Assembly (NCBI GenBank): GCA_035552655.1 | Contig: DASZLD010000072.1 | Coordinates: 1 to 21,525, forward strand | DNA length: 21,525 nt | Source of the DNA: DASXMT01 sp035552655 | Lineage (GTDB): Bacteria > Actinomycetota > Acidimicrobiia > Acidimicrobiales > RAAP-2 | Direction of reading: 5' to 3' | Shown: in pieces, positions 6,946 to 13,210 of the stretch | Numbering within the stretch: position 1 is the stretch's first letter | Layout: every line of letters starts with the position of its first letter | Translations under genes and position numbers: made by a program | Notes under the pieces: model-generated | The model's database searches: none | Told to the model about the DNA's origin: nothing | Seen by the model: only the letters and a program-made list of their open reading frames with translations

Positions 6946-8157
6946 ATGCCTTTGGTCGTGCAGAAATTCGGTGGGAGCTCGGTGGGCGATGCCGACCGGA
7001 TCCGTGCCGTCGCCGATCATGTGGCCCGGACCCGCCGGTCGGGGGACGATGTCGCCGTGGTGGTGAGCGCCATGGGCAAGACGACGGACGACCTGGTCCG
7101 CCTGGCCAGTGATGTGAGCGACTCGAGGCCGCCCCGCGAGCTCGACATGCTGCTCAGCTCGGGCGAGCGCATCTCCATGTCCCTCCTGTGCATGGCCCTC
7201 TCGGACCTGGGCGTCTCCGCCTTCTCCTACACCGGGAGCCAGGCCGGCATCATCACCGACACCACGCACGGCCGGGCCAAGATCGTCGAGGTGCGTGGTG
7301 ACCGGCTTCGTGCCGCGCTCGACCAGGGAGCGGTGCCGGTCGTCGCCGGTTTCCAGGGGGTGTCGACCGACCGGGACGTGACCACCCTCGGTCGAGGTGG
7401 CTCCGACACCACGGCGGTGGCCCTGGCCGCAGCCCTGGGGGCCGACGTCTGCGAGATCTACACCGACGTCTCCGGCGTGTTCAGCGCCGACCCCCGCGTC
7501 GTGCCCCAGGCGCGCAAGCTGGCCCGGGTCAGCTACGAGGAGATGCTGGAGATCGCCGCCACCGGTGGCCGGGTGCTTGCGTTGCGCTCGGTCGAGTTCG
7601 CCCGCAACCACCATGTGCCCTTGCACGTGCGCTCCAGCTTCACCTGGGAGCCCGGCACCTGGGTCGATGAGGAGGATGTATCCATGGAACAAGCTCTTGT
7701 CACCGCAGTGACCCACGAGTTGGCCGAGGCCAAGGTCACCGTGACCGGCGTTCCCGACCGTCCGGGCTCGGCGGCCCGCCTGTTTCGGGGCCTGGCCGAA
7801 CGATCGGTGAACGTGGACATGATCGTGCAGAACACGTCCCTCCACGGGACGACCGACATCTCCTTTACCGTCCCCAGCTACGACCTGGCCGTCAGCACCC
7901 AGGTGGCCGAGAGCCTGGTCCCCGAGCTGGGAGCCACCGGCGTGGTCACCGACGCCGATGTGGCGCGGGTGTCGCTCATCGGTGCCGGGATGAAGACGCA
8001 CCCGGGGGTGACCGCCCTGACCTTCGAGACGCTGGCCGCCCACGACATCAACATCGAGATGATCTCCACGTCGTCGATCCGGATCTCGTGCATGGTCCGA
8101 TCCGAGGTGGTGGAGGACGCCGTGCGCGCCCTGCACGCCGCCTTCGAGCTGGAGTAG
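6946..8157 (+). CDS. lysC: Aspartate kinase (aspartokinase)
   Basis: 403-residue aspartokinase that phosphorylates L-aspartate, the first step toward lysine, diaminopimelate, threonine and methionine. The nucleotide-binding start VVQKFGGSSVGD is at residues 4-15, followed by VVVSAMGKTTDDL, LLSSGERISM, FQGVSTDRDVTTLGRGGSDTTA and YTDVSGVFSADPR. Two ACT domains make up the C-terminal 150 residues (VTVTGVPDRPGSAARLF, and VSLIGAGMKTHPGVTAL with NIEMISTSSIRIS), the allosteric region that senses lysine and threonine in this family. Length is normal for the actinobacterial alpha subunit. A perfect internal Shine-Dalgarno and ATG at 7684 would give a separate beta subunit. asd follows 101 bases downstream with its own promoter box. 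Confidence 0.97.
   Translation: MPLVVQKFGGSSVGDADRIRAVADHVARTRRSGDDVAVVVSAMGKTTDDLVRLASDVSDSRPPRELDMLLSSGERISMSLLCMALSDLGVSAFSYTGSQAGIITDTTHGRAKIVEVRGDRLRAALDQGAVPVVAGFQGVSTDRDVTTLGRGGSDTTAVALAAALGADVCEIYTDVSGVFSADPRVVPQARKLARVSYEEMLEIAATGGRVLALRSVEFARNHHVPLHVRSSFTWEPGTWVDEEDVSMEQALVTAVTHELAEAKVTVTGVPDRPGSAARLFRGLAERSVNVDMIVQNTSLHGTTDISFTVPSYDLAVSTQVAESLVPELGATGVVTDADVARVSLIGAGMKTHPGVTALTFETLAAHDINIEMISTSSIRISCMVRSEVVEDAVRALHAAFELE
7684..8157 (+). CDS. Internal in-frame start: aspartokinase beta (regulatory) subunit
   Basis: Within lysC, GAGGAGG at 7669-7675 lies 8 bases before the in-frame ATG at 7684 (MEQALVTAV). Translation from here gives a 157-residue product made only of the two ACT domains. 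Overlapping in-frame alpha/beta subunits are known for lysC/ask genes of Bacillus and Corynebacterium, where the short chain completes an alpha2beta2 regulatory enzyme. The site matches the expected junction between the kinase and ACT parts. The internal Shine-Dalgarno is stronger than anything at the lysC start itself. Confidence 0.7.
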   Translation: MEQALVTAVTHELAEAKVTVTGVPDRPGSAARLFRGLAERSVNVDMIVQNTSLHGTTDISFTVPSYDLAVSTQVAESLVPELGATGVVTDADVARVSLIGAGMKTHPGVTALTFETLAAHDINIEMISTSSIRISCMVRSEVVEDAVRALHAAFELE

Positions 8158-8170
8158 GCGCCAGGCCCAG

Positions 8171-8202
8171 CAGGCAGGTCCGAGTGCACCCTGCCTGGTG
8201 CA
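8171..8202 (+). other. Two mutually exclusive hairpins between lysC and asd
   Basis: CAGGCAGG (8171-8178) can pair with CCTGCCTG (8190-8197) across an 11-base loop. Alternatively TGCACC (8185-8190) can pair with GGTGCA (8197-8202) across a 6-base loop. The two share bases, so only one can form. There is no T-run. It may be the lysC 3' end or an attenuator-like element; function is not shown. Confidence 0.3.
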
Positions 8203-8204
8203 AG

Positions 8205-8228
8205 GTGCCGGCGTGCCGGGGTGCCGGC
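8205..8228. repeat. Tandem 8-mer GTGCCGG(C/G), three copies
   Basis: Three contiguous 8-base units, at 8205-8212, 8213-8220 and 8221-8228, differ only in the last base. They lie just upstream of the asd promoter box. Confidence 0.8.
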
Positions 8229-8246
8229 GCCCACGGGCCCGTCTCG

Positions 8247-8252
8247 TAGAAT
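8247..8252 (+). promoter_or_regulatory. -10-like box, leaderless promoter of asd
   Basis: TAGAAT, the closest match to a -10 consensus among these boxes, ends 6 bases before ATG 8259. There is no Shine-Dalgarno sequence. asd can therefore probably be transcribed independently of lysC. Confidence 0.6.
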
Positions 8253-8258
8253 ACGGCC

Positions 8259-9290
8259 ATGCGAGTCGCCGTCGTCGGGGCCACCGGCCAAGTGGGATCG
8301 GTCATGCGATCGATCCTCCAGGAACGTGACGTTCCCCTCGATGCCCTTCGGTTTTTTGCCTCCTCTCGCTCGGCTGGTCGGCTCCTCAACTTTCAGGGGG
8401 TGGACATCCCGGTTGAAGACGCCGCCACCGCCGACTTCGCCGGGATCGACGTGGCGCTGTTCTCGAGTGGGGCGACCGCCTCTCGCGCCCTGGGCCCCAG
8501 GGTGGCGGAGGCGGGAGCCATCGTCATCGACAACTCGTCAGCCTGGCGCATGGATCCCGACGTGCCGCTGGTCGTGCCCGAGGTCAACGGTGATGCCCTG
8601 AGCTCGATCCCCAAGGGAATCGTGGCCAACCCCAACTGCACGACGATGGTGGCCATGCCGGTGCTGAAGCCCCTGCACGACGCGGCCGGCCTCCGTCGTC
8701 TGGTCGTTTCCACCTACCAGGCCGTATCGGGGGCGGGGCTGTCAGGGGTGGCCGAGCTGGACGAGCAGTTGACCAAGTCGGTCGACCGGGCCGCCGAGCT
8801 CACCTTCGACGGCACCGCCGTGGAGTTCCCCGCTCCCTCGAAGTTCCCGGCCACCATCGCCCACAACGTGATACCGGTGGCTGGACGGCTGGTGGACGAC
8901 GGCTCAGGCGAGTCCGACGAGGAGCAGAAGTTCCGCAACGAGAGCCGAAAGATCCTCGGTTTGGGCGATCTGGCCGTGACCGCTACCTGTGTGCGGGTCC
9001 CCGTGTTCACCGGACATTCGATGGCCATCACCGCCGAGTTCGATTCGGAGCTCACCCCGGAGCGGGCGACCGAACTGCTCAGTGGCGCACCCGGGGTCGA
9101 GCTGTCCGACATGCCCTTGCCGCTCCGTGCTGCCGGCACCGACCCGACGCTGGTCGGACGGATCCGGCGCGACCTCGGGGCTCCCCACGCCCTGGCTCTG
9201 TTCTTGTGCGGGGACAACCTGCGTAAGGGGGCGGCGCTCAACGCCGTGCAGATCGCCGAGTCGCTGCTGTCGCGGGGCATGATCTCGTGA
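8259..9290 (+). CDS. asd: Aspartate-semialdehyde dehydrogenase
   Basis: 343-residue enzyme that reduces aspartyl-4-phosphate, the product of the adjacent aspartokinase, to aspartate-semialdehyde with NADPH. The N-terminal NADP-binding motif VAVVGATGQVGS is at residues 3-14. The catalytic cysteine is Cys127 in VANPNCTTM, and the active-site His lies in VPVFTGHSM. Other family blocks are IDNSSAWRMDPDVPLVVPEVN, STYQAVSGAG and GDNLRKGAALNAVQIAE near the C-terminus. Length is typical. The start ATG 8259 is supported by the TAGAAT box 6 bases upstream. It converges with phoU downstream. Confidence 0.98.
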   Translation: MRVAVVGATGQVGSVMRSILQERDVPLDALRFFASSRSAGRLLNFQGVDIPVEDAATADFAGIDVALFSSGATASRALGPRVAEAGAIVIDNSSAWRMDPDVPLVVPEVNGDALSSIPKGIVANPNCTTMVAMPVLKPLHDAAGLRRLVVSTYQAVSGAGLSGVAELDEQLTKSVDRAAELTFDGTAVEFPAPSKFPATIAHNVIPVAGRLVDDGSGESDEEQKFRNESRKILGLGDLAVTATCVRVPVFTGHSMAITAEFDSELTPERATELLSGAPGVELSDMPLPLRAAGTDPTLVGRIRRDLGAPHALALFLCGDNLRKGAALNAVQIAESLLSRGMIS

Positions 9291-9306
9291 AGGCCTGCCG
9301 GTACTA

Positions 9307-9379
9307 GGGGTCGAGTAGCTCAGGCGACGAACAGCTCAGGTGTCGAGTAGCTCAGAGGGGTCGAGTAGTTCAGGCGACG
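9307..9379. repeat. Direct repeats copying the 3' end of phoU
   Basis: A 23-base segment at 9357-9379, spanning the phoU stop codon (TCA at 9370-9372), recurs at 9307-9329 with one mismatch. A shorter copy, TCGAGTAGCTCAG, lies between them at 9343-9355. The repeats fill the 79-bp spacer between the convergent asd and phoU genes. Confidence 0.85.
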
Positions 9380-9993
9380 CTGGCGCCGGCTGCCAAGGTG
9401 GCGACCCGCTTGGCCAGGTTGACGGCGTGGTCGCCGAAGCGCTCGTAGAACCGGGCCACCATGGCCAGCTCCACGGCAACGGGAAGCGGCATGGTGCCCG
9501 CCACCACCTCGACGGTCAGGCTCACGTGGAGATCATCCATCTCGTCGTCCAGATCGTCCACCACGGCCGCCGCCGTGGGTAGGCGCTCGGCGTAGGCATC
9601 GGTGGTGCTTCGCCACATGTGGCTGGCCACTTCACCCATGCGCTCCACCAGCCCGCGGCTGCGGGCGGAGAGCTCCATGCCCAGCCCTCGAGCGGCGCGC
9701 CGGGCCACGTGCTCGGCCAGGTCCCCGTTGCGCTCCAGATCGGGGAGCATGCGAAGCACGGTGATCAGGTAGCGGAGGTCGTCGTCCCCGCGGGATCGGT
9801 CGTGCATCTGCTCGAGGGTGAGCGCTTCTGCCTCCCGGTACATGCGGTCGACGACCTCATCCTGATCGGCGAGAAGCTTGCCCGCCTCCCTGTCCCCGGA
9901 AAGAAAGGCATGGGTCGCTCCGGCCACGTTCTCGCCGATCACGGCGAACAGTCGGAGTACCAGACGATCGATCTGGGCAAGGCCTTCATCCAC
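9370..9993 (-). CDS. phoU: PhoU-family phosphate signalling regulator
   Basis: 207-residue, all-helical protein with two PhoU repeats (about residues 10-95 and 110-200). PhoU proteins link the PstSCAB phosphate transporter to the PhoR-type sensor kinase and repress phosphate-starvation genes when phosphate is ample. Family-like segments are ALTLEQMHDRSRGDDDLRYLITVLRMLPDLERNGDLAEHVARRA in the first repeat and VELAMVARFYERFGDHAVNLAKRV in the second, including the acidic metal-binding-type E/D positions. The start is GTG 9993, preceded by TACGGT 6 bases upstream. No pst or phoR genes lie in the window, so it is an unlinked phoU, as is common in Actinobacteria. Confidence 0.88.
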   Translation of the reverse strand: MDEGLAQIDRLVLRLFAVIGENVAGATHAFLSGDREAGKLLADQDEVVDRMYREAEALTLEQMHDRSRGDDDLRYLITVLRMLPDLERNGDLAEHVARRAARGLGMELSARSRGLVERMGEVASHMWRSTTDAYAERLPTAAAVVDDLDDEMDDLHVSLTVEVVAGTMPLPVAVELAMVARFYERFGDHAVNLAKRVATLAAGASVA

Positions 9994-9999
9994 GGGTCA

Positions 10000-10005
10000 A
10001 CCGTA
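10000..10005 (-). promoter_or_regulatory. -10-like box, leaderless promoter of phoU
   Basis: On the minus strand TACGGT ends 6 bases before the GTG start at 9993, with no Shine-Dalgarno at usual spacing. It favours GTG 9993 as start. Confidence 0.5.
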
Positions 10006-10020
10006 CTCCCCTCCACCTAG

Positions 10021-10058
10021 CTCTGAACGACGCCCACAGCTAACTCTGAACGACGCCC
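10021..10058. repeat. Direct repeat CTCTGAACGACGCCC (2 copies)
   Basis: An exact 15-mer occurs at 10021-10035 and 10044-10058, just upstream of phoU. The first copy falls about where a phoU -35 element would be, so the duplication may have copied promoter sequence. Confidence 0.75.
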
Positions 10059-10089
10059 CGTCGACGTCACTGTTGTGGGTTCTCTCTCC

Positions 10090-10123
10090 AGTCGTCGAGT
10101 GAGTCGTCGAGTCAGTCGTCGAG
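10090..10123. repeat. 12-bp tandem repeat seeded by the ndh stop region
   Basis: AGTCGTCGAG recurs at 10090, 10102 and 10114, exactly every 12 bases. Read on the minus strand it is CTCGACGAC followed by TGA, TCA and TGG. The first unit is the last three codons (Leu-Asp-Asp) plus the stop codon of the NADH dehydrogenase gene, and the other two lie beyond the stop. Confidence 0.9.
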
Positions 10124-11389
10124 ATCGTCACCCACGATGATGCGGGGCCCTGAGGTCCAGCTCAGGTACCGCCACGACCAATTGACCAGAACGGTGACCT
10201 TGTTGCGGAACCCGATCAGATACAGGATGTGGAGGCCGAGCCAGGCCAGCCAGCCCAGGGTTCCCCGGATGATCATGCCCCTGGGGAACTGGGTCACCGC
10301 CGCCCGCCGTCCGATGGTGGCCATGATGCCCTTGTCGTGGTAGCGGAAGGGCTGGGTCGGCCGCCCTTCGACCCGGTTGACGATCTGGGCCGCGGCGTGC
10401 TTTCCCGACTGGATGGCCACCTGGGCCAGCTGGGGGCAGATCTTGGCCTCGCCCGTCTTCTGGTCGACCGATCCGGGGCCCCATGGGACAGCAGCGGCAT
10501 CGCCGATCGCGTAGGCATCGGGATGGGCGGGCAGCGAGAGGTCGGGCTGTACAACCAATCGACCGTTGGGCCCGCCGGTGGCGTCGATCCGGGAGGCGAT
10601 GCTGCCCTCGACGGTCACGCCGCCGGCCCACACCACGGTCCGGCACGAGATGGTGGTGCCGTCGTCGAGGGCCACGCAGTCGTCGGTGACCTCCTTGACC
10701 ATCCGACCCAACCGGATCTCGACGCCTCGGCCCTCCAGGGTGTCCAGGGCGTACTGGCTGGCCTTGGCCGTGAACGGTGTCAACAGCCGATCGAGCCCAT
10801 CGATGAGGATGATCCGGGCTTGGGACCGCTCGAAGCGGAACCCGTCATGGCGGACGGACACATCCAGCAGCTCGGCCAGGGCGCCGGCCACCTCCACCCC
10901 GGTGGGCCCCCCGCCGATGACGACGAAGGTCAGCGAGCCCTCGGGCACCTGTAGTTCCGCGTCGACCTCTTCGAGCCGGCGGAGGATGTGATCACGGAGA
11001 TAGCGGGCATCGGCCAGGGTGTAGAGGGCATGGGCGTGCTGCTCGGCCCCGGGAATCCCGAAGTACTTCACCGTGGCCCCGCTGGCCACGATGATCGAGT
11101 CGAAGGAAAGGGGATCTCCCTCGTCCACGGCCACGGTGTGCTGTGCCCAATCGACCCCGGTCACCGTTCCGTAGCGGAAGGTCACGTTGGGGACCCGCCC
11201 GAAGATGGCCCGGATCGGGTAGGCGACATCGCCGGGATCGAGGCCGGCCGTGGAAACCTCATAGAGCAACGGCTGGAAGGTGTGGAAATTCCGCTGGTCG
11301 ATGATGGTGACGTCAACGGGCTGACCGGCCAGGCTCCGCGCCGCCGAAAGCCCGCCGAATCCGGCACCGATGATCACAACGCGATGCAT
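10112..11389 (-). CDS. ndh: Type II NADH dehydrogenase (NDH-2), FAD-dependent
   Basis: About 425-residue non-proton-pumping NADH:quinone oxidoreductase that feeds electrons from NADH into the menaquinone pool at the inner face of the membrane. The FAD-binding motif VVIIGAGFGGLSAA is near residue 4, and the NAD-binding motif VVIGGGPTGVEVAGALAEL is near residue 160. The quinone-site signature CPQLAQVAIQSG follows later. A C-terminal hydrophobic/amphipathic segment (LGWLAWLGLHILYLIGFRNKV) is the usual membrane anchor. ATG 11389 was chosen because MHRVVIIGAGFGG starts the Rossmann strand; an upstream in-frame start at 11419 would add ten residues with no family likeness. It is divergent from the rmuC operon and reads toward phoU, with a 118-bp spacer filled by repeats. 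Confidence 0.93.
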   Translation of the reverse strand: MHRVVIIGAGFGGLSAARSLAGQPVDVTIIDQRNFHTFQPLLYEVSTAGLDPGDVAYPIRAIFGRVPNVTFRYGTVTGVDWAQHTVAVDEGDPLSFDSIIVASGATVKYFGIPGAEQHAHALYTLADARYLRDHILRRLEEVDAELQVPEGSLTFVVIGGGPTGVEVAGALAELLDVSVRHDGFRFERSQARIILIDGLDRLLTPFTAKASQYALDTLEGRGVEIRLGRMVKEVTDDCVALDDGTTISCRTVVWAGGVTVEGSIASRIDATGGPNGRLVVQPDLSLPAHPDAYAIGDAAAVPWGPGSVDQKTGEAKICPQLAQVAIQSGKHAAAQIVNRVEGRPTQPFRYHDKGIMATIGRRAAVTQFPRGMIIRGTLGWLAWLGLHILYLIGFRNKVTVLVNWSWRYLSWTSGPRIIVGDDLDD

Positions 11390-11631
11390 GTAACCAGGAT
11401 TGCACGTGCCGCCCGACAACGACGGGGCGAGCCGGCGGCTGGACGGGGCAACCGCCTCTCACCAGCCCGAAGGGCCTGGCGGCGGGGGGAACCCCGAATT
11501 TGTCACACCCCCCCGGTACGCTGAATTTGCTGGTCGAACGGGCCGGTGGAGCGGTGCTCGGCGCAGGCCAGGCCGACGTGACGACCAGATCACGATACGC
11601 ACATACGGCGACGAGACAAGGGCGACCACGC
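11390..11631. other. Divergent intergenic region ndh / rmuC
   Basis: This stretch has no gene I can support. It must hold the promoters of ndh (minus) and of the rmuC-addB-addA operon (plus). A direct repeat GAATTTG occurs at 11496-11502 and 11523-11529, and a poor -35/-10 pair can be drawn on the plus strand (TTGTCA at 11500-11505, 17 bases, GAATTT at 11523-11528). Neither gene start has the TANNNT box seen at many others in the window. Confidence 0.4.
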
Positions 11632-11724
11632 ATGGAAAACCAGGCCACGGGGCACACTCAGCATGACGGAGCCGAGGCTCACCGGATGGTGACCGAGGCT
11701 GACCCGATCGGAGCGCGGGCATGA
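11632..11724 (+). CDS. Possible 30-residue leader ORF overlapping rmuC start
   Basis: ATG 11632 opens a 30-codon frame (MENQATGHTQHDGAEAHRMV...) that ends in TGA overlapping the rmuC start as ATGA at 11721-11724, the classic translational-coupling arrangement. It contains an imperfect 21-base internal repeat (CCGAGGCTCACC / CCGAGGCTGACC). The Shine-Dalgarno is weak (AAGGG about 10 bases upstream), third-position GC is lower than in neighbouring genes, and the product resembles nothing I know. It may be chance. Confidence 0.22.
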   Translation: MENQATGHTQHDGAEAHRMVTEADPIGARA

Positions 11725-13160
11725 TCTCCGGACTGATCATCGGGCTCCTGGTCGGCGTGGTCGCCGGCGTCGTCGTCGGTCTGCTGGTGCGATCGGGCCA
11801 TGTGGCCCGGACGCGTACGGCCGAAGCCCGACTGGCTGATGCCGTCGCCGCCAATCGACGGCTGACCGAGGAGCACGCCGCCCAGCAACAGCTGCGGGCG
11901 ACGGCTCAGGCTGAGACGGCGCGCCTGTCGGCCCAACTCGAGCACGAACGGACGATCAACCACGAGCGGGCGGCGGGATTCGAGGAGACCCGTCAGCAGT
12001 TGACCGGCGAATTCGCCCGGCTGTCGGGCGAGGCCCTTCGGAGGAATAACGAGCAGTTCCTCCAGCTGGCCGACAGCAAGCTCAACGAGACCCGACAGGC
12101 GGCCGAGGGCGAGTTGGGCAAACGCCAGGAGGCGATCGAGCAGTTGCTCAAGCCCATCGGCGAGCAGCTGGGCAAGTACGACGACGGGATGCGCCGGCTG
12201 GAGGTGGAGCGGCAGCGCGCCTACACCACGCTGACCGAGCAGATGCAGCAACTGTCGACGTCGCACGACCACCTCCAAAAGGAGACCCGGAGCCTGGTGA
12301 CCGCCCTTCGTGCGCCGCAGACCCGGGGCCGCTGGGGTGAGTTGCAGCTCCGGCGGGTAGTCGAGATGGCCGGCATGTTGGAGCGCTGCGACTTCGACGA
12401 GCAGGTGACATCCAACACCGACCAGGGCCGGCTCCGGCCCGACATGGTGGTCCACCTTCCCGGGGGCAAGAACGTGGCCGTCGACGCCAAGGTGCCCATG
12501 CAGGCATTCCTCGATGCCAACGAAGCAGAAGACGAGACGACGCGACGGATGCACCTGGCCAACCACGGGCGACAGTTGAAGGCCCACGTCGACTCCTTGG
12601 CCAAGAAGGAGTACTGGAAGCAGGTCGACCCCTCGCCCGAGTTCGTGGTGGCGTTCGTGCCCGGGGATCCCCTGTTGACCACGGCGCTGGAGCACGTCCC
12701 CGGTCTGATGGAGCACGCCGTGGCCAACCACGTGCTCTTGGCCACACCCACGTCGCTCATCGCCCTGCTCCGAGCGGTGGCCTACGGCTGGCAACAGGAT
12801 GCGATGGCCGAGAGCGCGCGGGAGGTCCAACAGCTCGGAGCCGAGCTCTACCAGCGCCTCTCCGTGCTCGGGGACCATTTCGCCGGTGTGGGCAAGGGCC
12901 TCAACGGCGCCGTCGCTGCCTACAACAAGGCGGTGGGGTCACTGGAGGGTCGGGTGCTGGTCACAGCCCGGCGCTTCGCCGACATGGGTGTGATCGGTAC
13001 GGGTGAGAAGGACATCGCACCGTCGATCACGGTCGACGCCGCCCCACGCGCCCTGCAGTCGCCTGAGCTCGGGGGCCAAGCACTGCGCCAGCTTCCGCCC
13101 ATCGATCCGATGGAAGCCCTGGACGACGAGGATGACGCACACGAACGGCGGGCGGTCTGA
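11721..13160 (+). CDS. rmuC: DNA recombination protein RmuC homologue
   Basis: 479-residue RmuC-family protein. RmuC in Escherichia coli limits inversion between short inverted repeats and is thought to act on DNA structures; the fold of the C-terminal domain is nuclease-like. The N-terminal membrane helix (MISGLIIGLLVGVVAGVVVGLL) is followed by a long coiled coil (about residues 30-190, rich in Ala/Glu/Arg/Gln) and the conserved domain: RGRWGELQLRRVVEMAGM, CDFDEQ, RLRPDMVVHLPGGKNVAVDAKVPMQAF, PEFVVAFVPGDPLLTTAL and ATPTSLIALLRAVAYGW. GGAG lies 7 bases before ATG 11721. It is the first clear gene of a same-strand run with addB and addA, 41-50 bases before the former, which supports a shared role at DNA ends. 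Confidence 0.93.
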   Translation: MISGLIIGLLVGVVAGVVVGLLVRSGHVARTRTAEARLADAVAANRRLTEEHAAQQQLRATAQAETARLSAQLEHERTINHERAAGFEETRQQLTGEFARLSGEALRRNNEQFLQLADSKLNETRQAAEGELGKRQEAIEQLLKPIGEQLGKYDDGMRRLEVERQRAYTTLTEQMQQLSTSHDHLQKETRSLVTALRAPQTRGRWGELQLRRVVEMAGMLERCDFDEQVTSNTDQGRLRPDMVVHLPGGKNVAVDAKVPMQAFLDANEAEDETTRRMHLANHGRQLKAHVDSLAKKEYWKQVDPSPEFVVAFVPGDPLLTTALEHVPGLMEHAVANHVLLATPTSLIALLRAVAYGWQQDAMAESAREVQQLGAELYQRLSVLGDHFAGVGKGLNGAVAAYNKAVGSLEGRVLVTARRFADMGVIGTGEKDIAPSITVDAAPRALQSPELGGQALRQLPPIDPMEALDDEDDAHERRAV

Positions 13161-13195
13161 CCCTCCGGCCTCAGCTCGCCGTCACACCGGGTCCC

Positions 13196-13201
13196 TACGA
13201 T
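13196..13201 (+). promoter_or_regulatory. -10-like box before addB
   Basis: TACGAT lies 9 bases before ATG 13211 and directly abuts GTG 13202, which makes the ATG the more likely leaderless start. It could give addB-addA an internal promoter in addition to readthrough from rmuC. Confidence 0.4.
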
Positions 13202-13210
13202 GTGAACCTG

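Noticed and set aside
6796..8136. Minus-strand frame of 446 codons opposite lysC
   Set aside because: Shadow of the aspartokinase gene; the His/Gly/Asp-rich product is typical of an antisense GC-rich frame.
11500..11724. 74-codon plus-strand frame before rmuC
   Set aside because: The upstream part has no ribosome site, composition unlike coding sequence and no family likeness; only the last 30 codons from ATG 11632 were kept as a weak candidate.
13202..13204. GTG 13202 as the addB start
   Set aside because: It directly abuts the TACGAT box, so a transcript from that promoter would start downstream of it. ATG 13211 fits better, though GTG remains possible if translated from the rmuC transcript.
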